From Sphagnum magellanicum (taxonomy: Eukaryota; Streptophyta; Sphagnopsida; Sphagnales; Sphagnaceae), in assembly GCA_021904315.1 (NCBI GenBank), contig CM038910.1:24810256-24874255 (forward strand): a DNA stretch of 64,000 nt, in the 5' to 3' direction. Below the pieces are notes generated by a model that saw only the letters and a list, made by a program, of their open reading frames with translations, made no database searches and had not been told where the DNA came from. This document shows, piece after piece, positions 22,590 to 35,100 of the stretch (positions are counted from its first letter, which is position 1; every line of letters starts with the position of its first letter). The position numbers were made by a program, and so were the translations under genes.

Positions 22590-23060
22590 TTACTTTAAAA
22601 CCTACATTACCTACCTAACCTAACATAGTTAATTAGTTACTTAGGCCTATTAGGTAGATAGCTTAGCCTATTATGTAGGTAGCCTAGGCCTAGACCTACA
22701 CAATAATCTAAGCTACCTACTTAATATGTTTCTAGGTTACATCTATTAATAGGTTAGTAGCTACATAGTCTATTAAATATCATAGGCATAGGTAGCTTAC
22801 TAGGTAAATAGCCTAACTTAGGCCACCTAGACCTACCTAGTAGGTTAGGCTACTTATCTAATATGCCTAAGTTAGGTCTAATAATAGGCCAATAGGTATC
22901 TACATAACCTACTAAATAACATTGACATAAATAGCTTACTAAGTAGGTATAAACATAGACCTAATAGGTATTTATAAAACCTAGTAGACTATAACTTGCA
23001 TGTCACCTAAGTTTATGAATATATTAGTAACTACCTCTTACCTATCTGGGCTAACTTACA
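22590..23060. repeat. Degenerate CCTA/TAGG word array
   Basis: About 0.45 kb consists largely of CCTAC, TAGGTAG, TAGGCCTA and similar words in both orientations. The same vocabulary recurs at 23,620-23,780, in the left arm at 6,190-6,320 and in the right arm at 33,430-33,570. The mixture of CCTA and TAGG on one strand makes it self-complementary. It is not the plant telomere repeat (CCCTAAA). Its origin is unknown. Confidence 0.6.
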
Positions 23061-23529
23061 TATTAGCTACCTATTTATGTAAGTAGTGAAAAAAATTCAA
23101 GTTCATTTAATATAATATGTTGAATATATATATAATTTATTAAAAAAAATTCAAAAGTATTTTTAAGCTTATAGGCCAATGAGTTGCACTAATTTTGCAC
23201 CTTTTAGCATAATTATTTATTTATATTTTTGTCAAAACAATGACCATTCATGGGTTAATTAATTAAGATGGGGCATCCCATAACTCTTTAACTACGAAGA
23301 TTTCAAGAAAGTCGACGCATTGACCTGGGGGGGCAAAATTGACCCCACTGTAATACGTATCCTATAATAGTTGTTATAATTTATGTTAAGTATGGAAAAA
23401 AAGTTCAAGGAAGGGAAGGTGTTACAAAACACAAAATTTCATGAATTGGTTTCAATTCATGAAAGTTGATTATACAATATGTTGATAACATCATGTTCAT
23501 TATAATATTTATGTCTAAAAAAATCACCT

Positions 23530-23605
23530 TATGAGGTGGTGGTGCAATGGTTAAATATTTTACTTTTCAATGTGAAAGTGAGAAGTTCAAATCCACACAC
23601 TTGCA
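23530..23605 (+). repeat. tRNA-like head of a SINE (degenerate)
   Basis: The sequence GGTGGTGCAATGGTTAAAT (A-box-like) near 23,538 is followed about 40 bases later by AAGTTCAAATCCACAC (B-box-like, near 23,582). Both are in the spacing of a tRNA gene, with TTTAC/GTGAA able to pair as an anticodon-type stem between them. Mismatches to the box consensus and the lack of a convincing acceptor stem argue against a functional tRNA. A tRNA-derived SINE or a tRNA pseudogene fits. Confidence 0.45.
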
Positions 23606-23799
23606 ACCTAGGGTACCTTGGCTACTTAGGCGACCTATTTATGTAACCTAGGTTGCAAAGCCTACTAGACCACCTAGGCCTTAGATATAAAGTAGGTAGG
23701 TAGGTAAATAAATAAATTATTTTCTATTTTGGCATTAATCATTACGTTTATTAATTAGGTAGGTACACATGTAGGCATGGTAGGGTAGGTAATTATTTA

Positions 23800-26700
23800 G
23801 TTAATTGATTGATCTATTCAAATTATTTTTAATTAAAAAAAACAATGGTTATAATGCCTAAAAAGTGTTTTAAATAACATTTTTCATTCATTAGATTGAT
23901 TCCAAATTTTTTATATATGTAAAAGATGTATTCACAATAAGATTCTATAAAAAATTATTATATTTATAAATTTTCTATTTTTTTACAATATACATTTCTT
24001 TTGCCATAAGAAAAGCTCAATCAAAAAATTAAGTTGTCAATTTGTTTTTCAAATGTCACCACCAACAACAAACCACTCACAAACGATCATTTTTGCTACA
24101 TGTTGATTCATGTCTTTCTTTACTTACTAGATTTAGACATCCTTTTGTTTCCAATGAAATTTAAAATGGTTTGTTGAGGTAAGAAATGACGTGCTTTCTC
24201 ATTTTGGTGCTAGTGGTTGGATGTTCATGGCTGTGCACAATATTTAGAATAGAGTAAAGTAGACATGAAAGTTGAAGGCTGCATTATATGGGTGGCAAGT
24301 GAATAGTTTGGAAAAAAGTTGGAATAAACCTCCAAGCCTTGTAGCCAACCTCAAAAACTCCCACTCAAGAGATGTTAAGGACTTTCCTTCACCTATTTCC
24401 AAATACATAATCTGCACAATTTATAATTGTGTTGATATCTTATCATTAATCCATTTTAATGGGAATTAAATATGAAGTTACGCTAGCTCTTGCTTGATTA
24501 GTGCCTACTTTCCACCTAATTAACCCCAATTAGCTCACCATTAGCATTTAATTAGACGTTTTTGGTTGATTTGAGGTCTGATTAGTCTTTGATCTTTAGC
24601 CCTTAACTCACCCCTAACTCACCTTAATTAGCCCCTTGATATGCCTCCTGATTAATTAACCCTTGATGTGCCTCTATTTAAGGTCAATTTATCTTTATAG
24701 CTTCAAAATTAGGCCTCAATGTGCCTTTTTTTCAACCTCGAACTAAATTGATTAATCCTTCAATAGTTCTAATTAGCCATGTTTAGGGTTTAAGGTTTAA
24801 GGTAATTGGTCATTGTAACTACCACATAGTTGCATATAATAGTTTGCAATTAATTTCTATTTTTTGCAACTCCACACCAAATTTTTTGATATTAACTAGT
24901 TGTGTACCAAATTGGTTGCAATCCATTTCAACTATTTTGGTCTTATGCCTACTAAAGTTATCCAAAATGAACTTTCTTCCATCTCTAATTCATTTGATTA
25001 TATTTGATATAGACTGTCAAAGGACAATTGGATTTAATCACAACTATTGATTTTTTAAAGTGGCAAAATGATTAAAAGGGCATGGAGTAATCGGATTTAG
25101 ACATGGTGGACATGGAGCAACTGGTCAACCGGATTTGAACATGGTGGGGGTGATTAGAAGTAGAACAATAAAGTGACCATATTTGGTATAACTATTTTAA
25201 TGTTTTTGGGTGGCATCATCAATTGGAAGTGGCAACTAGAAGCAAAGGGACTAGGTGACCAGACTTGGATAAAACCATTTGTTTTTCTTTGGGTGGTGTC
25301 ATCAATTGGAAGGGGGTGACTGGAAGTAATGCAAATGGGCGACTAGATTTGGACAAATCTGTTTTTTTCATTTACGAGCAATGCCATCAATTGGAACCTT
25401 GGGGTGACTGCAAGTAAATCGATTTCAACGATCGAATTTGGATAAAATTGTTTTTTCCCCATATCTATGGCCTCATCAAGTGGAAGTAAAGCAACTAAAT
25501 GATTTGGCACCTAGAAGCAAAAACATTGGAAATATGTTTTCATAAATAAACAATATAACACCACCACTAATGACAACCTATTGTTGTGTAGTGGGTTTAC
25601 TTCCTTTGTCAATTATCCACAATTTGTGTCACATGGTGGGCATGCATGGTATACAACTTCAACTAGCTAGTTGGTTATAGTCATGTGCTCCGCCTTGCTT
25701 TGATTACACTAATTGTAGTGATGATTTCCCCACCTTCTCTAATGCCAAAAATCTTAAGGGATTTATTGTATCTTTGAAACTTCCAAAGTTGTGGTATTCG
25801 TATAAACATTACATATCTAAAGGACTTAACAACATGCCACGGGGCAAGCAATTATTCTTTAATTTGTTATACTAGATAAGTTAAGCAACTAGTTACCATG
25901 ATACTAGCTAGTTGACCATGATTGCAAAATATATGTTCCAAAGGTTAGTGTTAATGTTAATCTACTGTACAATATATGTTACTAGGGATCTGGTTAGTGT
26001 GCCTCAAGATACAACACACATAGTCCACATTCCTCAATAGTTGTTGGTTCCATTGCATTAACAAAAGTGGAGGGTGCAATATTATGCATGCATGGTTCAA
26101 GGAAGAACTCCTTACCCCTTAATAAATCGGCACAAGGGTTTGGTTTATAGTGCAGAAAAATCTATCCACTAGCATGTGGAGCATTTAGAATGGGTGTAAT
26201 GAGTTAAATGTGCACATTGTTAATATGCAACACATAAATGGTTGTGATGTTTGTCAAGTGTCTTGGATTTTGTGCACTGCTTAAGAATTTTGTGTAGTGC
26301 ACTTCTTTACTTACATGGGCTTTGGTGATTATAATATAATGCTCTAGGATTCTGGACGTCTAAGATATGCCTTGGGATTTTGTGTGTTAACTTGACATTG
26401 CAAATTTAGGGTTTCTAAACAACAATCCTTTGTTCTAGGACTTTGTGCATTGTGTAAAGATTATGTGCACTAGGATCTTGTGCACTATGCTATTTTATAG
26501 GTTTAAAGTTCCATCATATTTGCACTAGGTTTGTGTTCATCAACTAGCTTTTGGTCACATTGATTAAATAAGGGGTGATATAGAGGCATCATGTTCTTTA
26601 AATGCACACTATTTAGGGAGTGACCAGTATTATGTTCTAGCCATGGATGAACATGTTACAGTCTTGAGAGTTGATGAAAGGGACCACAAGCCATTTATTT

Positions 26701-29700
26701 TAATCACTAGTGGATAGTCTATAGTTGCAAAAGTTTGCAGATTCAAATGGGTCCACTTGATGGTTAGTGCACCATCTTCATCATCAGCCCCAAGGCTACA
26801 ACATTTGATAAAATAAATTTAACAAAAATTAGTGCATGGGTTTCTATAGTTAATCCAATGTTGTTGCATTTGATTTTGTCTTAATTTTGTGTTGATAACA
26901 ACGATTTGAAAAGGGGCGGTGGCAACAACTAACTCCACCATCAACTTCTACAACCTCAACAATTTGTTTATTTGCTTCCTGATTTACACTATGTTGTTGA
27001 GGAATGTGTATTTCCTTCAGTTCGTTGTTCTATGAATATTATATCGTCTTAAAACTACATAAACATGGACAAGTTAATGTTTGTAGGTGGTGGTGCATCA
27101 GTTGTCTATTATTACTACTAAAATATAGATCCTAATTGGTTTCAATGCCAATATGATACTTGATTTTTCTCAAAGTCATTGTTCTTGCTGAGTAAGAAGT
27201 ATACATTATAAATTGTAGATGTATTTGTGACTTCCTATTTAATTGACCTAACCTTTAACTGACGTTATTTTTGTTTATTACAATTTTACCATTAATGAGA
27301 CTTGGTGCATTAACATTAAGGGAGGGAGAAGGCAAAATTGGATAGAAGGCAATTCCTATTTCATTCCTAGAGTTTGTAAAATCTTATGTAGTTTCTTCTC
27401 TTTATTTAGCCTACCTTATGTTGAATGTTGATGGTTCAAGTCATGCAAATCAAACTTAATCTAGCTTTGATAGAAAGGTGGCATGTAGTTCATGAGTTTG
27501 TAGCCACCTTTCATCATGTACATGGAATTCGTACATGGAATTCATTGAGTTGGTACTTTTATTGGGTTTAGGAGTTTTTCGATGTTTTTTAACAATGGAA
27601 TCTATCATTTTTTTCCTTACTTATATATATTGTAAGGGTTATCTTTCAAGTTGGCTTTAATTGTAAGTATGGAGAATATATTAATACTTGTGAGATTTTT
27701 TTTTAGTTTGTGAATCCACAGCTAAAGTTCTGCTAAGTTTTTAATTTGTAACCAATAGTGGTTTGGTCTTTCTATCATTGACTCAAGTTTGGTTTTTTAT
27801 TAGTTCATCCTTTTGTGTTGTTTCCTTGCCCTCTCAACTTAAATACTTTCCAAGGTGTGTGGTTATCCCTATGATATGTGTCTCTTACTAAAACATTATT
27901 ACTTGTGATGCAAGCAAGGTTTGTAACTTCAGGAATATTATGGCAACTTTTATAAGTGTAATACCAAAATGTGAGGATGTTAATTTGATGCTTGTGGTAG
28001 AGGTTCTGAGTAGTGGACTCTAATCCTTACTAGAGTGACTTAATTAAAACACTCACTGTAAGTCTATTCTAATTTGATGTTTGAGAAACAACTTAATGTT
28101 TTGGGATGATAATACTAACATTGAAGGTTCCATTCTTTTATCTGTTCATGGTAGATGAGTGGCATTAATTTTGTTAGGCATAATATGTATGGAGTGTTTC
28201 CAATGAAGGGAAAGTTGCTGAATGTGTGAGAAATAAGCCATAAAGAGATTATGGAAAATGTTGAAATCAACAACATGAATCGCATTCTTGGGCTTTAACA
28301 TGGCAAACTTGACTGTGACAACATTGAAGAGCTTGTGCTATGGCCACCTCATCATGATGACGAATTAGGTTTCACACTTTTATTAACATAGTGTTGGTGC
28401 TTGATTGTACCAACATCCTTGTACATTGTATTTCACTTTGAACTTCTACACTATGTTCTATTCATCCATTTAGCTTTTTACCATTGGGGTGGTTTGTTAG
28501 GATCATGATGGTTCACTTAGTGAAGGGTTATCGATAAATTGTATCCACATATTTGGCCATCACTCTTCAAAATTCCTTCCTTCCTTGTGGAGTTCATCAC
28601 TCCCATTGTGAATGGTATATCTTGTTTTGAATCCCAAAATATGGCTTTGAAGGTTGTAGATGATCATTATCTGCTGGTTGGTAGAATTAGTTTTGGAATT
28701 CTAGACCTTGTTGACAAGATGGGATCTAGTTTATGCAAGCAACTAATAAGAATCGAATTTTGTCATTTTATACACATTTCAAATATGAGTCTAGGAAGGA
28801 ATCTATGCATGGAATTAGACAAAAGGGTGGACCATAAAATATTATAAGGTGCATGCTGATACTCAAAACTATTAATCTAATATTTTACTATGTTGATATT
28901 GCAAAGGAGCACATGAACTCATTGAGTGTTTTATTAATGAAGAAATATTCATTAAAGATGCCCAAAAACATTTATTAATGAAGGATATTCATTAAGGATA
29001 CCCAGAGACATTTATTAGATATGTTTTTTGAATTAATTACATATTGTTGGGGGACCATTTTATGTTATAGTCATATTCTTAAGTAGTGGCAAGTTAGTTG
29101 GTATTTACTGGAAGCCCCCAAAAAGTGATACTAACACACATGTATAGATTTTTCAAGAAAATAATATAAAATGATTTGATTGAAAATGCATTTGAATTGT
29201 CACTATATTTTAATACATTTGAACAACAATGACTTTTTCAAGAATTGTTTTTTAAAAAATGATTTGTAAATAAGCCTATTTAAAATCAACATTGAAAAGG
29301 TTTTTTGGGAACTTATATATATATTGAATCAATAAATGTTGTGTCATATTAATTTATAATTTTATAATTTATTTTATTAAAATATAATATTATGTAAAAC
29401 GTTTTAAAACGCCATGTAAACTATTAACGTTATGTAGATTTCATTATTATTATATACAAATATGTGTTGTTTAATATCATAGTTTTATTACTTTATATTA
29501 TGTCTATATAATCTTCATCATTTTCTTAAAAGGTCTTTTCATTCTATTTAGTATGATTCAATATAGATTATAAGATTTTCTCCAATTTTTATGGCCAAAA
29601 CTTTTGACAAATTAATTGATAAATAAGTTTCAACCTAACCTTAGAACTTGACCCCTATTCTTGTTTTGCATTTTCATCTTCCATTTGCTTTGCACAAATA

Positions 29701-31239
29701 GTGGGGTGAAAATCAATAGAAGAAGATTATTTGGCAAAAAATCCTAGAATTTCATAAATATTATAAGGATCAAATTTTATATTTTTAGCTACCCATTATA
29801 TGATGACTTGCCAAACAATGCCATTTTGATGAATGTGGATTTCAATTTAAATATTTTGAACTTAATTAATAGGACGATATATCATTATTTAATGTCAAAA
29901 AGTTCAAGGAAGATATTCATCAAAATAAACCTTTAAGCAAGAGTCCCAACAAATGTTTTTGGGGTGAATTTTCACAATGTGATTTGAAATTGTTTTGGAA
30001 CAAGTTAAATATTTTCATTTTAAAGTGTAAATTCTAGAAAAAATAGAGTGAGGTCTAAATCAAATTTATATTAAATAAATATCATTGAATTACTAAATGA
30101 AAAACATGATAGCAAGATAGATTTATACTAGTAAATCTTCCATCCATTTTGGGGGTTTTTTTTTGTCTTTTGCTTGGAAACCTTATTCCATCTTGGTCAT
30201 TCACTTCTATGTGAAGTCATTCCCTCTTAGTTTTTGACGATAATTGTCTTTTGTCAATGAATGGACATAGATTGAGCGATCACTTGGTTTAATGCCTTTT
30301 GCCTTTTAATGGCTACCATATTTATTTCAAGTTTTCATTGCAAAATAAAGGCCTATATGTAAAATCATATTGAATCCAATCAAGTATGCATAACCTAAAG
30401 TAAGTATTTACATGTTTACAAAAATAGATTAATGCCCATTGCTTATGGATGAAGAAGGCTATATAATACATCTAATCAAAATTGAATAATCATGGGTTGT
30501 TTGAAAGGCTTTCATGAATTAGATTTAGTATATTAACATTATATATATGATATATTGTGCTTTAAACATATCAATCAATTGTGCCACCTCTCGAGATTTT
30601 TTTTTTTCCAATTTATGTGGTCATCTTTGATGGTTTCATCACTGAAAAAATTAATTGAAACGTTAGACAATACCAAAATAGATTAATTGTTGTCTATTCT
30701 TGTACATGTGTATTTGGGCAAATATATTGCAATAGTTGAACATAAGGCAAATAATGTATGGGATACAATAAGGCATGTTATTAGGAGCTTGTTGGGAATC
30801 CATTTGGAACTTGGGGAACATGTTAGAAAATTAAACATTTGAAAAATAATCAATAAAGAAACATCAATTTAAAAAAATTACTTCGTTACAACTCAAAAGT
30901 GGATGCCTTGATTTTAGGAACAAATTTAAGTTTTTTATTAATTTGAAGAGATAGAAACCAATTTTGTAGTTGGTATTATATTCTCTTGTGATTTTCAATG
31001 TAGAAACTATTAGGTAGTAAATGATGTAAACATTAACATAATATAATGATTGTTGTGTATCATATGTGTCGTGACCCATATGCTTATGTTTTGTGAACCA
31101 TGTAATTGTCATTTGTGACCAATATGTGTTTATTTTACCCACATTTGCAATACCCCTGTATAAACATTAAAAATAGTAAATTGGATTTTTGCCACAAAAC
31201 AATGTACTTGCACATGTGTCCCAAAAGAACGTCACAACA
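23800..31239. other. Gene-free interior of the giant element
   Basis: About 7.4 kb of AT-rich sequence holds only short chance ORFs (for example plus 28,539-28,847, no recognisable motif). Short direct duplications occur, such as TTCATTAA(A/G)GATGCCCA(A/G)A near 28,950 and 28,990. No RNA gene, LTR pair or transposase motif was found on either strand. If the giant element carried more genes, this stretch has lost them beyond recognition by eye. Confidence 0.5.
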
Positions 31240-31670
31240 TTTGCCAAAGTTTGCAATACCCACATATAAGTTTGCAAAAGAGGGACTTGTTTTTTGTGAA
31301 GAAAATGCAATACTTGTGTTTAGGTCTACAATCAAGTATGTACTAACTTACATGTTTGTTGCACTTGATATATCATATTCGGATATTGCATTTTGGGGTT
31401 GGGTTTTGAACTAGTCAATCTTTGTGGACCATTTACCAAATTATGCAATACTCACATATAGGTTCACAAAAAAGGGATTGATTTTTTGTGAAGAAAATGC
31501 AATACATGCTTTTAGGTCAATAATCATATATTGACTTAAATGTTTCTTGCACTTGATATATTATTTTCATATTCAAGTATTGTGTTATGGGATTGGGTCT
31601 TGATTTAGGCTTCAAAGAGCATTTACCAAATTATGCAATACCCACATAAATATCTGCGAAATAAGGATTG
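31240..31670 (-). repeat. 191-bp tandem repeat, right inner edge
   Basis: The word GCAATAC(C/T)CACATA recurs at 31,253, 31,445 and 31,635 (spacings 192 and 190), each followed by a stretch ending GAAGAAAATGCAATAC or its variant. The two right-hand copies match the left arm (8,494 and 8,303). The copy at 31,253 is extra and lies inside the limit of arm homology. Confidence 0.75.
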
Positions 31671-33995
31671 GTTTTGGGATATAGGTTGTAATACCTAAAT
31701 AGGGCACCCTAAATATGCACTGGTCTTTTGTGGTTTAGGCTATGATACATGCATGGGATCCATAAAATGCCCTCTTGTTTTTTGGTCAATTTGTGCAAAT
31801 TGTGCACTTGAAACTGTCTGATCATTGATTTGTAACTTGGAAATCTACAAATTTGCAAAGTTGCTTTCTTGCAATTTCAAATTTACAATTTTGTAATATT
31901 GTAATTTGTAACATGCACAAATTATCAAATTACAAAATTATTTGTATGTAGATTTTCACATTTGAAATTTTGCAAATTTACAAATGTGCATTTGCAAATT
32001 TCAGTTTTGTAATTTGTAATTGTGTAATATTTTCATGTGGTAAATTTCTAAAATTTTAATTTAAAATAATAAATTTTAATTGTAATATTGTAAATTTGTG
32101 AATGTGGAATTTGTGACTTGTGATTTGTTTTTTTATATCTTGTAACTTGCAAATTTGCAAAATTGTAAACTTGTAAACTTGCAATTTTGTAACTTTCAAT
32201 TTGTAATTTTGTGCAATACATGCATGTCTTTTATTATTTGTAAACTTGGAGACATTGTTATTTGTAGGTTGCAGTTTTTCATTTTTCATTTGTAATTTTG
32301 TAATTTCTAACTTGCAAACCTTGCAAATTGGAAATTGATATGTTTATAATTTTATAATTTTATAATTTTGTAGTACATGCAAGTATGAAAACATGCAAAT
32401 TTAGCATGTGCAAACTTGTAAATATGAAAAAAGGTACTTGCAATTTGTAACCTAGTAATTTTGGTGATTTTGGTAATTTGGTAATTTTACACACAAGTGC
32501 AAACTTGTGAACTTGAAAATGCACACTTGCACTTTGTCATATTGTAAATTTTTAATTTTTAATTTGTTATTATGGTGATTTGGTAATTTTGTAACATTTA
32601 CTTGCAATTTTTTTAAAAAATTTATGAATTTGAAATTTACAAACAAGCACATACAATTTGTAACTTTGTAATTTTATATTTCGTAATTTGGTAATGTGGT
32701 AATTTTGCATACTTGCAAATGTGTGCTTGCAATTTGTAAAGTTGTAAATTTGTAATTATTGATTTGCAATTTTTAGATTTTGTAAATTTGTAAATTTAAA
32801 AACTTGCAAACTTGCATGACTTTGCAAATTCACACTTGCAATTTTTTAAGTTGTAATTTGTAATTTCTAGATTTTGTAATTTTGTAAACTTGCAATTTGT
32901 AATGTTGTAAAATTGTAATTATTAAATTGCAATGTTCTAGATTTTTTAATTTTGTAAATTTGCAAACTTGCAAATGTGCACTTGCAATTTGTTAAGTTGA
33001 AATTTTATAATTATTAATTTGCAATTTTTAGATTTTGTAAATTTGTAAATTTACAAACTTGCGAACTTGCAAATACACACTTGCAATTTGTAAAGTTGTA
33101 AATTTGTAACTTGCAATTTGCAATTTCTAGATTTTTTAATTTTGTAAACTTGCAAACTTGCAAACTTTTGAACTTGCAAACTTGCAAACTTTTGAACTTG
33201 CAAACTTGCAAACTTTTGAACTTGCAAACATGCACACTTGCAATTTGTTAAGTTGTAAATTGTAATTATTAATTTGTAATTTTTAGATTTTTAAATTTTT
33301 AAATTTTTTAAATTTACAACCTTGCAAACTTGTGAACTTGCAAATGTGCACTTGCAATTTGTAATTATTAATTTGTAATTTCTAGAGTTTTTAATTTTGT
33401 AAATTTGCATACTTGCAAACTTGGTCATGAGTTGGTATCCTAAATTGTAGGTAGGTGAAGATGGGGGTCTACACCTAGGTAAGTAGGTAGATAGGTGGAT
33501 AGGTAGCCTAAGTAGATGAATATGTAAGTTGACGAGAGTGTAGGCTAGGAGGTAGGAGGGTAGGCCACTAATGCAAGCCCCCTCCCACCCCAAAAGAAAA
33601 CAGCCCAAAAAAACAAAGTTTGGGCAAAAAAACTTTTAAAAAAAAGTGGGCAATCAATGGATTTTTTTGGGGGCAGTCCGAAAATTTTGGGCAGCCCGTA
33701 AAGTAATGTAAACTTGTCAAGTTTGCAATATAAAAGTGGAGATGTGAAAATGGTGATTTGACAATGTGAAGTTGTAAATTTGGGGAGGTGCAAATGAGAA
33801 TTTGACAATTTGTCAATGTTTGAATTGGCCACCTACCAAAGTGCAGTAGGCATTGTAGCACTTTAGCGGTGTACACCTAGCAAACTTACCATTATGAGGA
33901 TGTTAATTTGGAAAACAGTAAGTGGGAAGTTGACAAAAGAGTAAAGTGAGAAAGTACAACATGACAAATTAAGCGCCCGTTTGGTATTCCATACA
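31430..33995 (-). repeat. Right terminal inverted repeat of the giant element
   Basis: Reading inwards from the right end (minus strand): TGTATGGAATACC terminus, block matching 5,769-6,190, CCTACC-rich block (33,430-33,570), word array (31,850-33,430) and 191-bp repeats. The AAACGGGCGC phrase just inside the terminus (33,972-33,983) is partly deleted in the left arm. Confidence 0.75.
31850..33430 (-). repeat. Subterminal array of degenerate CAA/TTG words, right arm
   Basis: This is the complement of the left-arm array: TTGTAATTT, ACTTGCAAA, CTTGCAATTTGTAA and similar words. It includes a cleaner 22-base tandem at about 33,140-33,225 (CTTTTGAACTTGCAAACTTGCAAA repeated). Word order differs from the left arm in detail, so the array has turned over since the arms were identical. 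Confidence 0.7.
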
Positions 33996-33999
33996 CTTG

Positions 34000-34780
34000 T
34001 ACTCAGGATCAGCCCCTTTTTTTTTGGGGTGAACTGGTGCAAAATTGTACTGGAAATTTTGAAAAGAAGAATATATTTTCACAGATTCTTGAAATTTTCG
34101 CCAAATTTGATAAAGCTGCAAAAAGAGTTCACCAGATTTAGACAGGTTCCTAGTGTTAAGTCGGTTTTTTTGGGCAGATTTTATACTGTTTTCAGTTTTC
34201 AGAGTTTTCCAATCACTTGTCGTCATCAATGCTAAAAACCTTTTTGAGATGATTGCCATTAGTTGGCCATCAACAAAATGAAGAAAAAGAAGACTGGAAA
34301 AGACATGACTGTTTTCCAGCACCAAATGACTCTTTCTCATTGGCCAACTACAATGATTGGCCCAGGTGGTGAGAGGTAAATAGTCTCTCACTTTGTACAG
34401 TCCATCTTTTCGGCTTCATGGGTGGCGACATACTAGTAACATTGCAAAAAGAACAAGTTTGTCTTTCAAACATGTCCATGTGGATGATGAATTAAACTTT
34501 CTCTGTATTCTTTTCTAGCAGAAAAATAAGAAATTTTCCTGAAAGGAAAGGTGTTACCTTTATAGGTTGTCTATGTAACCCTTGAAATCTAGACCTTGTT
34601 TGAAGGCACAAATTCCAATAGGGTTTTGAAGCACATAGTGTACGATGATCAACGTGTTATCCTTTATTGATTCATGCTGTTCTGCAGGTAAATTTGTTTA
34701 CTATCCTATTCAATTACATATGCCAAATATAATCTTCAGTAAATAGAGCCTGGACCCATACCCAGCGTCAAGGGCTGCCT
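34000..34780. other. Right flank of the giant element, no gene seen
   Basis: The minus-strand ORF at 33,969-34,391 crosses the element's boundary and has no recognisable domain. The phrase AATGATTGGCCCAGGTG at about 34,352 resembles AATGATTGGTCCAGGTG at 5,496 on the left flank, suggesting that copies of one older repeat lie on both sides. Confidence 0.45.
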
Positions 34781-34784
34781 AAAA

Positions 34785-35100
34785 TCCATTATATTAAGGA
34801 AAATAGTTTGTTTGTTTTGTTTGTTTTCTCATAGTGAGATCTCCCAAACCAATCTATTCAATTAAGGAAGGTTGTTTGTTTGTTTTGTTTCTCATGTTGA
34901 GATCTCCCAAACCAAACTATTCAATTAAGGAAGGTTGTTTGTTTGTTTTGTTTGTCATGTTGAGATCCCCCAAACCAACCTTTCAATTAAGGAAGGTTGT
35001 TTGTTTGTTTTGCTTGTCATGTTGAGATCTCCAATCTATTTTATTAAAGAAGGAAGTTTGTTTGTTTTGTTTGTCCTAGTGAGATCTCCCAAACCACAAC
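34785..35100 (+). repeat. Five-copy tandem repeat of about 63 bp
   Basis: The word GAGATC(T/C)CC recurs at 34,836, 34,899, 34,962, 35,024 and 35,081. Between the anchors lies AAACCAA...TTCAATTAAGGAAGG followed by TTGTTTGTTTGTTTTG. The first four units are nearly identical and the fifth is shortened. The ORFs across it are artefacts of the repeat. Confidence 0.9.

Larger units (their letters stand above)
5769..33995. mobile_element. Giant inverted-repeat element (about 28.2 kb), probably an extinct DNA transposon
   Basis: The outermost bases are TGTATGGAATACC at 5,769 and their exact complement at the right end (33,983-33,995). From there inwards the two arms stay alignable, in inverted orientation, for about 2.6-2.75 kb. 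Hand alignment of the outermost 300 bases or so gives about 20 substitutions plus a few small gaps. The arms also share the same internal order: unique end, CCTACC-rich block, CAA/TTG word array, then 191-bp repeats. TG...CA ends are typical of elements moved by retroviral-type integrases, and an integrase-like fossil lies inside. No clean target-site duplication is seen: the best is CACCTG (5,765-5,770) against CACTTG (33,994-33,999), which overlaps the ends. Two independent inverted insertions of a 2.7-kb repeat are the main alternative. Confidence 0.6.
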
